Assembly: GCA_016802295.1 (NCBI GenBank)
Contig: JAESIW010000065.1
Coordinates: 558,001 to 622,000 of the forward strand
From: Brachionus rotundiformis
Taxonomy: Eukaryota > Rotifera > Eurotatoria > Ploima > Brachionidae
Reading direction: 5' to 3'
DNA length: 64,000 nucleotides
Positions 1 to 10,157 of this stretch are shown here, piece by piece. A model generated the notes under the pieces. That model saw only the letters and a program-made list of their open reading frames with translations, made no database searches and had not been told where the DNA came from. Each line of letters opens with the position of its first letter. Positions within the stretch are counted from its first letter, which is position 1. The translations under genes and the position numbers were made by a program.

Positions 1-703
1 CTTTAATTAAAATTTTTATTTTAATAAAGAGCTTTTTTAAATTTCTTATTTCGATTCAAACATTTATTAGCAATTGTTACAATATTATATCAAAAATAAG
101 AATATAAGAAAATTTTACCAAATTTGCTTTTAAAACAATTATATTTATCCTAATAGACTAAATGATAAATATTTAAATTAGTAAGAAACAAAAAAAATAT
201 GATAATGCTATCATTCTCTATACTATAAAGTTTATTCTACTTTCTTATAAATTATAAAATATAATTTGCTTTTGTTTTTTAGTTAATTTTTCAAAATTAA
301 ACCTAGACTTAAAATGTTGTAAAATTTCGACTAAATAAAATTTTCATCCGTAAATCGTCAAATTAATAATATTTTTCTTAACGAAATAAATTTCGAAGTC
401 GAAATTTTAAAACATTTTTAAAAGGTAATTTAGTAACTAAAACATCTATTTTATGTACAATCTTTTTAATTATTATTTTTTTTCAAATATTTTTATTTTA
501 TGCTTAAAAGAGTTTATAAACCCATTGAATAAATGATTTAAAGTTATTTACATCAAATTTGAATTAATTAAAAAACTACTTTAGAATAAAATATTTTCAC
601 ACATAATAATTTCAGAAGTATTTTTTCCAAATATTTCAAATGAATAGACTATTTAATTGACTATTATTGATACATGATTGATTCTTTAATTTACCAATTT
701 TTT

Positions 704-745
704 TTCTTAAAACGAGTTTACCCTTTACCTCAGCAGGTACTATGC
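704..745 (+). repeat. Diverged direct repeat, copy 1
   Basis: This segment runs from TTCTTAAAAC to a TACTATGC end and contains CCTTTACCT and AGCAG. It matches 1560-1600 with about four substitutions and one indel. The copies are about 855 bases apart. They could be ends of a decayed mobile element or a duplicated upstream regulatory segment; the sequence does not decide. Confidence 0.5.
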
Positions 746-1559
746 TTTTTGAAACAAAAACTGGAATTTCTTGAATTAATAAATTTTTTCAGACTTAAAA
801 AGTATAAAATCTTATAATGAAAATGACAAATAGTTAAATTGATTGCAAATCATAAATAGAAATTGTGAATTTTTCACTAGTAAATTAAAAATTTATTCAA
901 ATTGGAAGATATTCATGTGTTTAATAGATTGAACTATTTTGTAATTAAACTCCCCTAAATAATTACTATAAATACTATACTTTTTAATGTTATATTATTT
1001 AACTTTTTTGTTTTCTCTAAAAGTATACTTAAGTCTTGATTTAATTTATTCTTTAGTAAAAAACGTACAATAATTAATTTTGAGGAGTAAGGAATTTTTA
1101 AGTATCATTTCTAAAATTATTTATAATTTGAAAATTTAATATTTATTTTAATTAAAATGTCTAGTTCTTTAATTAAAACTTAAAATTATTTAGACAATTT
1201 GCTTTCTAAAAAAAAAAAGTTTAATGGTAAAAGAAATTTAAATTTTGTGTGTTTTGTACTTTAAAAGAAAACAAAATTTCTCTTTTTTCAAAATAAATTT
1301 AACAGATTTTCTTTAAAAAAAAATTTGAAATTTAATTAATCTAAACTATTGAATTATTTAATCTGTTAATGACAAATTTGATAAATAAAATCTAAATAAT
1401 AAATTTTGTTTTAAACTTAAACTTACCTTTGGTAAATATGTTCTATCGGTAATTCATAAATAACAATATTTTAATTTATGTTTTGAAATTTTTAAATTAG
1501 CATTTTCAATTATTTGAACAAACATTTAACATGATTAATTTTTCATTGCACCAAATTTA

Positions 1560-1600
1560 TTCTTAAAACCAGTATACCTTTACCTAAGCAGTTACTATGC
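1560..1600 (+). repeat. Diverged direct repeat, copy 2
   Basis: Partner of 704-745. It ends about 77 bases before the start codon of the SPFH-domain gene, so it lies where a promoter or 5' UTR would be. Confidence 0.5.
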
Positions 1601-1677
1601 AAAAAAAATTAAAATTAAGAGAAATCTTACCCTTAAATATTTTATTTTAAGTTTTAAAACATTTGGTATTATTAAAA

Positions 1678-2916
1678 ATGGCAAACGAACAGGCTATTAA
1701 ATTGGGTTCTCTGATCGGAAGCGTGATATTAGGCATTGGAGTTATTTTGCTAGTTATACTTCTACCAATCTCATTTAGCTACCTAGATTTTTATGAAGTA
1801 AAATTAAAAAACTAAATATTAAATTTAACTGATCTAATAATAATTGAATCTTAAAAGTACGGTTTTGTGAAACGAAGAACAACTGGTAAAGTCGATACGA
1901 GCAAAGTTTATGATGGTGGTCGTCACATGATAGGGCCTGATTTTGAGTTTAAAGAATTCTATTCTGCAGCTCAGTTTATTCAATTTAGTCATATTCCAAT
2001 TTTTACCAGAGACAATCTAGAAGTAAATTAAAAACGATATAATATTTTTCAAATAAATATAATAACTTAAATTGTAGGTAAAAATCACTGCTGAGCTTCA
2101 ATACTTTTTAATTAAAGAAGACTTGAAGCTTTTGCATGATTCTTATGATGTAAAATATCATCCAATTATAGTCAATAATGCCAGAGACGCGATAAAAGTA
2201 ATAAATTAAATCATTTTATATCTTAATTACTTTAAATTTTTTAGAACTCGATCACTAAATTTGACACTGATGAATTTATTTCTAATCGTTCTGTTATTCA
2301 GAACGATCTATTTTTTGGAGTAAGACGCCGTCTTAGTGGAATTTGTTGTTTGCCAAATTGTAAAACAAGTAATCTTTGTGGAAAAAATTTTTTGATTTAT
2401 TATATTTGATATTCTAAAGATTGTCCAAAATGCAAACAATGGGAATTGTGCGACAAGGACTGCAAGCCGAGAAATTTGTGCTCAAATGAGGAAAAGGGTT
2501 TTTATGTGGAAGTTCGATATTTAGAATTGCAGGATATTGATATACCTTTACAAGTTAATGAGCGTAAATTGCTATCTTTGATCAGAGATTTGGAAAAAGA
2601 GAAAGAAGAGTCGGTAAAGGAGGAAATGATTGTTAGAAAAAAATCTGAATACGAAGTGGCAAAAATTACCAACCAGGCCAAAGAAATCGTCGAAAATGCT
2701 AAGGCAACTTATGAATTAATGATTAACCAAGCTGAAAGCAATTATTCGAAAATAATTGAAGATGAACATAATAAAGGGTTACAAAAGATGTTCAAAGAGC
2801 TTGGTCTTACTTCATCCAAGCACAAATCGTCCATTAATTATATCAGATCACTCAAGAATCACGAAAAAATTAAATATTCTATCGACTTTAACACTTTGAT
2901 AGCTAACACTAGATGA
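1678..2916 (+). CDS. SPFH/band-7 domain membrane protein with Cys-rich insertion (5 exons, 341 aa)
   Basis: Exons 1678-1797, 1858-2022, 2078-2197, 2245-2368 and 2420-2916 join in frame through GT...AG introns of 47-60 bp. Residues about 9-34 form one hydrophobic N-terminal segment, probably a membrane anchor. The middle resembles an SPFH/prohibitin-homology domain: a strand-rich part (FSHIPIFTRDNLEVKITAEL), then a helix with NNARDAIKNSITKFDTDEF, then the strand VEVRYLELQDIDIP followed by a long charged helix (LIRDLEKEKEESVKEE), as in stomatin and flotillin relatives. Unusually, eight cysteines (CC, C, C-x2-C, C-x3-C, C) sit between the SPFH helix and the last strand. Family members scaffold membrane microdomains; the specific role here is unknown. 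The family call rests on pattern, not on a search. Confidence 0.75.
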
Positions 2917-3392
2917 AAATGTTTAGATTAAAAGTTAAGCATTTTGTTTGATTTAAAGATTATTTTAATATTTTTTTTCATTTTTTTGATATGTTTGATA
3001 ATAATTTAGATTTCTGATAATAGATTAACTAATTTTAAAATTATAGATAATTCAATTGATTCTAATTTAATATTATTTTTTTGTTAAATGTTAATTAACT
3101 GGAGATATAATTTGTTGGAACAAAATAGAATTAAATTTTTTAAATAAATTTTTGCTTTATGCTTTTATTTTTTGATCATCCTCTTTGAAAAAAAATATCT
3201 TTGTCTGGCTATTAACTTTTCTTTTTATTTTTGATTTTGGATTACTACTTTTTAAAATAATTAAATTTTCATTTCATAGGATTGATCCGTTTAATCACGA
3301 AAATCTAGACTAAATTTATTTTTAAATTGTTGCGTAACTTGGTCTATATAAATTTAAAATCTTTAATTCATTTATTTCAGATTGAAATAAAA
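2917..3392. other. Short intergenic spacer
   Basis: A+T-rich spacer between the SPFH gene and the HORMAD gene on the same strand. It probably holds the 3' UTR of the first and the 5' UTR of the second. Nothing else is visible. Confidence 0.5.
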
Positions 3393-5201
3393 ATGAACGA
3401 ATCCTTGATATCTAAAGACAATCGTCAAAAGAGTGTAAATCCTTTTCAAATTAAATTATTGAATAAGAAAGAAATTTTTTTTCTAGGAATATTTGCCATA
3501 CGATATCCAGTCGTATGAGGATTCATTAATTTATACCAAAAAATTGATCCTAGTTGCAATCTCCACCATATCTTATTTGCGTTCCATTCTACCAGAAGAG
3601 GTTTTTAGCTCAAAAGAAATTGAAAAAATGCAATTCAAAATCGTAAAATCTAAAAATAAAGATTCTCAGACTTTGATAAATTGGATAAAAGGAGCTTTTG
3701 ACGCCATTGAAAAAAAATATGTAATTTTTATTATTTACTTTTGAATAAAGTTTAAAATTTAAAATAGCTAAAGACCATTTGTTTGGCCATATATACGGAC
3801 CCTAAAAATCCTCAAGTAAAAAGTATTTTTTTATTTAATTAAAAAATTTCATCAATCTTTGCACTAAGCTTGTATTGGAAAATTACGATTTTCATATATC
3901 TTATGGCGAAAATGTAAATTTACAAATGTAAATTTCTCTATTGATTGGAACATTGTTTATAAACTTTTTTTAAGTTCCAAGAACTTTTCCCAAAAAATAA
4001 AAATAACCAGCCTTCGAGTGCTTAGAGCTATTGCGGTTACAATCAGCTCTCTTGAAGAACTACCCGCACGCTTGAGTATGAACATGAGACTAGTTTACAA
4101 TGAAAATACACCAGAAGAATACGAAGCGCCTGGATTTAAACCATGTGATTTTGAAAAATACAAATATGACCAGGGCAAGTGTAGGATTAAACTTGGTGAT
4201 GTTAATTGTCTGTGGCATCAAGTGAATATGGAAATTAATTGCTCGAATAAAATTTTAAAAAAAGATGAATTTAATGAAAACATGGACACCAGTGTGGTAT
4301 CCAAAAAAGACATTAGCGAGACTGTAGAGCTAGTGCCAATTAATATATCATCAGAAATAAAGCCTGAAAATCTTCTAAACGAATTCGAAAATCCCGAAGA
4401 TACCATTACTAGTAAAATTGGAGACCTTAAAGTCGATACATCAACGGTATCAAGTCAACATCTTTCACAAAATGCATCAGTAAAAAAAATTCACTGTATC
4501 TGTGACTCAAATCAGGATGATAAAATGAAGTTAATCATTTGCTCTATTTGTAAGTCTTTTCAGCACGCTATATGCTACAATATATTTTGTAGCGATGAAG
4601 ATAATTTCACAAATTGGGAAAAAAATTTTATTCATTGCTGCATTTATTGCTACCAAAATGATGAGAATCTTAAAACAACTGATACTAGTTTAATTAAACT
4701 GAACAAAAAAAACATGATTGGAATTAGTTTATGGCGCAAAGCACTTTTCGAAATTAACAAAATGGATACAGATCAATTTTTTTGCAAGGATTTAGTGTCA
4801 ATTTTATCAATTAAACAAAATATAATGAAAGGCTTAATAAAAAAATTAGAAGATGCCAGGATTTTGCAATGTATCAACAAAAAAGAGTATTTTTTAAACT
4901 TTAAATTATTTGATATTTTTAATCTTTCCAAATTTCAAGAGGTATTTTCGAAATATTAAAACCGAATTTGGCCAATTACATTAGAATCAATTGCATGAGC
5001 CCACGTAGTTTATCTAAAAAATCAAGCTTAAAACACAATTTAAATGATAATGATTTAAGTAAAATTTCAGAATTTAGTAACAAAAACAAAGTTGATTTGG
5101 ACAATAATGAAAAAAGACAATTAAATTTTACAAACGATATTTTACGAAGAACCAAAAAGATTAAACTAAGCATCAGTAATGATAGTATTGATCAAATTTG
5201 A
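3393..5201 (+). CDS. HORMAD1: Meiotic HORMA-domain protein (HORMAD1/Hop1-like) with PHD finger and winged helix
   Basis: Exons 3393-3434, 3487-3720, 3768-3815, 3869-3927 and 3975-4959 join in frame. This form has 455 residues. The HORMA domain (about 15-215) has SLIYTKKLILVAISTISYLR, GAFDAIEKKYLKTICLAIYT and YEAPGFK, close to HORMAD1. It is followed by a C4HC3 PHD-like finger (Cys from residue 302, CSIC, HAIC, CCIYC) and a helix-rich block (about 376-447) resembling the winged-helix part of the Hop1 chromatin-binding region. The family assembles on meiotic chromosome axes, promotes break formation and is remodelled by TRIP13/Pch2. The stop at 4957-4959 is followed by an open frame to 5201 with a basic tail (RRTKKIKLSIS). 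Joining GT at 4887 to AG at 4984 keeps frame and gives 503 residues, so the C terminus may be alternatively spliced. Confidence 0.85.
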
Positions 5202-8200
5202 AAAGTTTATTTTGATTATTTTTGTAGCTTTTTTTGTTTAATTCCTAAGTAAAAATATTGGGAAATAATTAAGTAACTTATTAAAAAAAATTTTTGTTTA
5301 TTAAATTGATAAAGTAAATAAGTAAAAATCAAATAAAATTTTTTAACTAAATTTTGATTTTTAATTTAGATATTCACATTTAATCTTTGCTCTTGTTTAA
5401 AAGCTAATGTATAATCTAGTATAAGTCATTTTATTAAATAATATCTTTAAAAATTTACAGCAAATATTCAGAATATATCTGAAAAATACAAAAAAAAGAT
5501 GTTGTTCATAATTTACAAAATTTAAGTATTTAAAAAAAAACTTTCTATTAAAAAAGATAAAAACAACAAACACACGTTCTTTTAGTTAAAACTTAATTTT
5601 TTTTGATCGGTATTACACAACAATAACTGAAATATAGATCATAAAAAAGAAAATGATATGAAAAAGTGGAAAACGAAACAAAAATTAAGTCGAGTGTTGA
5701 TTTTCTTTTATATGCTATCGAAGTTAGAAACATATGATACGATAACTCAGATGATCTAAATTGTTATATTAGTAATAATTGTCTTGAAGATAAAATGTTA
5801 TTTTGATATAAATAAAAAATACTTCTGCTAATTAAAAAAATTAAATAGTACAATACAATAAAATTTTTAATGTAATTAAATGACCATTACAAAAACATAA
5901 TATTCAAATACATGTTAATGTATAAGCATTAATTAATATTGTAAAGGTTAGTCAAATAAAGTTGATTTTTAGAGAGCTTAAAATTAGGTTTATAAAATTT
6001 AGAAAATAAAGATTTTTAAAATTTTAAAGATAAATTTTTTTATACCTAAAAAAACTTCTTTATATTAAAAGATAGATAGATATTACAGTACAAATAAACA
6101 TCTTCTATTAGCTTTTATATATATGCTTTAAAGGATAAAATCCTTTTTTCGAATTATATCAAGTCAAAATTTTTAAATAAAATAAAATGAGCATAATTTT
6201 TAGTGAACAATTATTAAAGAAAAAAATTGAAAATTGTTATTTGAAAAAAATGATATTTAATTTAACAGTGAGCTTATTTAGCATTTATTTTAAAATGTAG
6301 TTTTTTATTTTTATTATTTTTAAAATGAATAAAAACGTGTCAGTTTTTTTCGTTTGGTTACAGACAACAGCAAGTATTTACTTAATCATATTGAAAATTT
6401 TGAATAACTTTCTTTATTAATCCCTTTCATTTCAATATCGATTGATAAAAAAATGTAAATTTTCCAGTAGTAAGACATTATTTCAGTTTTGATTTAATTA
6501 ATTCTAAAAATTTCTAAGGTTTTAGCTGCATAATTAAAAATTTAGCTCTAAATTTTAAATGAAACAATAAAAACGCAGAAACACTAATTTTCTAAAGCAC
6601 AATAAGCAAAAGATAAATCAGAACATAGAGTAAGTTTTTCTTTACTATTTTCCAATTTGAAAATAAAACCAAAATATAATGATCCGATTTACTTTAAGAA
6701 TTCGAGAATTAAAGTTAAATTAATACAATAGACATAGTATAGCTAGTATTATTTTTAAGATAAATTAGGTTATAATTTATTTTCTATTGGTTCAGAATAT
6801 AATAAATAAAGATACAGGAATTTTTCAAATCAATTTTTTAAGAATTATTTAAATTCGAAATTGGTTTTAATTGATATGTTTTATAACTTTTTCGATGAAT
6901 AAACTAGAATAAAATTTTTAATTTTTGTATGTAATTTTTATCATAAACAACTGGTCAAATTGATTGTCAATAAAAAAAGATGGATAAAATTAATTCTTAT
7001 CGGATATTAAGATAATTTATGTTAAGAATTCATTGAATTTTATTTTCCGGAAAACTAATAAATTTACTGGAAAGGTTTTTTTTTAATTATTTTTAAAAAT
7101 TTTTATTTTGTTATAAGAAAATTTTTAGAAGCAAGATTTGCATGGATTATTCGATGATTTTAACTAAAAAAAATTATTTGAAACCAATTTTTCATTCTTT
7201 TAAAGATATGATTTCAATTTTATCGCCTAAATCACACTTTATTTAATTTAAAGTCGAAATTTATTTAAAATTTTCGCCATTTCAGGAAAAAAAGAATAAA
7301 AATAAAAATTTTCTTATTTTAAGTTGTTAAGAACGCTTACTAAGTTTAAGCTTAGAATTATTACCTTAATAGATTTCCGAAATTTTGAAAAAAATAAAAA
7401 TTCTTAAAGGCGAAATTAGTTATTAAAATTAAGATTTCTTTAATTAATTTACATATCTGTAATCAATAAATGATCTGATTATTTTAGTTAGTAAATGTAA
7501 ACTAGATTAACAAAAAATATTTAAATAATTTTCATAATTGAATATTTAATTGCTATGAGTTGAGAATTCTAATAGATTTTAAAAATTTAGAAAAAAAATT
7601 AAGATAAATAAATTTTATCCAAGTAATCAAAATCAAATCATGCATAGTCAAATAATATTAAGACTAAATATTTCTAATTTATATTTTAGGGATCAACATT
7701 GAATTAAAAAAATATTTTATTAAAAATAAATGATATTTAATAGTTGCATAATCATCGAAATTAATTAAAATTATTAAAGACTTGATTTAAGGCTAGCTAG
7801 CTAAAATAATCGATTAATTATATTATTGTTATTTTTTATGAAAAACATTTTTTTTAAACAAAATTTGAATTAATTTTCTTTCAGCTGTCTCTTTCATTTC
7901 ATATAAATTTATCAAGATTATTTTTCTAATCTATAATTAACGTAGAGTAATAAATTTTTAGTATATCAATATGAAGATTTCTACCAATTTCATATTGATG
8001 TTCTCTTTAAAACTATTTTTTCTACTCAAAATTATAAAATCACACGTGATCAAATAAATTGTTATTGAATTTTGAAAGATTTTGAAATTCAAGTTTTAAG
8101 TAAAAGAATATAACTTTTTATGTAATAATTAAGTTTTTTCTAATTTAAATCTTATCAGTTTTATGCATATGATGAAATGTTATTACTTAGGGTTCACTCC

Positions 8201-9018
8201 AAAATTCTATATAATTTAATTTTATTTTTATCTTGAAAAAATTATCGTTTTTTAATATTAAGATTTAAAATTAAAGCCAAGATGACTACCTCAAGTAAAC
8301 TTATTTTTATCAGTTTTTTTGTTACTAAAATGATAAGATTTATTTTTTATAAAATTACTGACAAAACGCTATGACTGAATCAAAAAAGGTCGTTGAAAGC
8401 TATTTTCGAAATTTGCTTAAAATTGAATCAAATGAATCATAAAATAAAATATTAAACAAACCTTTACTAAATTGGTGCTAATTTAGTATGAAAAGAACAT
8501 TTTTTCACAAAGTAGATCAGTTTATAAATAATTTTTTTAAGAGTATAAAAATTTCGTCTAGCTGTGTATAAAAAGATTTTTCGTAATCTTCGAGCAACTC
8601 CAGTGCAACATTTTTTTGTTTAAGAATTTTTATTTTTAGAAATATTTTTATATCCTTGAAAACTAAGCTTAAAGATTACTTTTTCAGGAAAATTTTTCAT
8701 ATAATGATTTTTTTGTTCTCAAGACTGAATAGCAGGCTATGATTACATGCTTGAAAATTTCAAATTTATTTTTCTCAGAGTAAGAGAAAAAGTGGTGAAA
8801 ATTATCGTATATTTAATAAGCATGCTTTTGGTTAATGCTAAATTATTATCATTATTATTAAAATAGTTTAGGGGAAAAAATCAAAGTCCTTTCTTTCATC
8901 CTAGCGAATAAATAGAGTAAAATAAATACAAAAAAGTTATAAAATAATTATGATTATGACTAAATAATCAAAGTTCCTGTCTTAGTGATTTAGTAATTAG
9001 CATGATAAAATAGATCAG
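5202..9018. other. Long A+T-rich intergenic stretch
   Basis: About 3.8 kb of very A+T-rich sequence after the HORMAD gene. I found no convincing coding exon, RNA gene or clear repeat on either strand. Confidence 0.5.
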
Positions 9019-9733
9019 TGTAGGTTTAAACTGGACTTAGGAGAGTTGACTACATCATCGTTAGTCAAGTGGTTAATGCCAGAATTAAGAGTAAAAATAT
9101 GAATAGTTATTAAAAAATTTATTCATATCAAAAAAAAATATACCAATCAAATAATGACACTTAATATTGGATAATTTATAATTATTTTATTTAAGAGGTT
9201 TGCTGAGACCCTTAGGATCGTGAATTATCCCCAGGTAAAACCCAGACTAATGTTTTGGACACCTTTCATCAAAAAATTTTGGCACCAGTTTCGACTGGGA
9301 CATAATTGTGGTGTAGACGATCAACTCGTCTGTGCCAGATTGGAAATGTCGCTCAAAAAGGTACTGGGAAAGAAATGAAAAGTTAAATTTGCAAAAAGTA
9401 TGGGATTGACTAGAAAGATTTAGGGTTAGCTTGGTGACTTTTTGTCTAAGATACTGAATGGACAGCAAATTGCAAAAATAACTTGCAGCAATGCTTCCGT
9501 TGGTAATTTTAAATTTTTAATTTATTTCAGAATAAATTATGTTTTTTTAAAAAATGAAAAAAAAAAGTTTATTGTTAAAAATAAAAAAAGATTTAATTTT
9601 ACAAATTTTACATTTATTGACTAAAAAAATTAGTCGATTTAGAGTGAGCCGATTATTTAATGGATTATTGATAATCGATTGCCAACATTATAAGCATAGG
9701 GAACAATTATTAAAACCCGGTTTGGATACATAG
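9019..9733 (+). CDS. Unrecognised gene or gene fragment made of short coding-like exons
   Basis: This patch is visibly richer in G+C than its surroundings. Three segments read as protein and join in frame through GT...AG introns: 9019-9090 (or from 9024), 9196-9360 and 9430-9502. Examples of the product are LTTSSLVKWLMPELR, LRIVNYPQVKPRLMFWTPF, HNCGVDDQLVCARLEMS and LGDFLSKILNGQQIAKITC. A further open segment at about 9634-9733 (RLFNGLLIIDCQHYKHREQ, then a stop) would complete a C terminus, but its phase does not fit the 9502 donor. No start codon is visible upstream. I do not recognise the protein. It may be a real small-exon gene with an exon I missed, a decayed duplicate, or part of a mobile element. 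Confidence 0.4.
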
Positions 9734-10157
9734 CCAAAAGCATCTGAGTAAATGTGAATAAATTTATGCAATCACAATTATAATCATCAATCTAAATTAT
9801 GCATATTAAGTTATTGATCGGTATTTTAGCCGACGCTTGTAACGACATTTGAAGCAACAATTTGCATTCTATCATAAATTATGCTAATATTCTCAGTTTA
9901 AGTTAAAAAAAAATTAAAAAATTTATTGCAGGCAACAAGTCGGCAAACACATACACCATACAAATAAAATTAAAACTTTTGAAGCTTTATTTATTTCTAT
10001 CCTTAGCTTTAATAAAACTTAATAAAACTAGATCAAGAATTGGTTGTTTACGTATTATATGAACTAAATTTGTCTATTTCTGATTTATTTTAGATTAAAT
10101 GTTATACGAATAATTTTTCTAAGTATTCCAAGTTTTTGAGTAAACTATATTAGTAAG
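9734..10157. other. Upstream region of the co-repressor gene
   Basis: A+T-rich sequence leading to the NCoR-like start codon, probably promoter and 5' UTR. No defined motif can be named. Confidence 0.4.

Larger units (their letters stand above)
1..1677. other. A+T-rich intergenic sequence with a diverged direct repeat
   Basis: No open frame or RNA gene is recognisable. The one notable element is a segment of about 42 bases present twice in direct orientation, at 704-745 and 1560-1600, the second copy lying just upstream of the SPFH gene. The rest is low-complexity A+T-rich sequence. Confidence 0.6.

Noticed and set aside
9050..9090. Resemblance to a serine tRNA A box (GTCAAGTGGTTAATGCC).
   Set aside because: No B box, no acceptor stem and no anticodon arm follow. 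The stretch reads better as a coding-like exon.
9277..9340. Hairpins CCAGT-TTCG-ACTGG and AGACGA/TCGTCT, partly enclosed by GGCAC/GTGCC, as a structured RNA.
   Set aside because: The same bases form a continuous open frame with protein-like composition and correct splice phases; the pairings may be chance in a G+C-richer exon.
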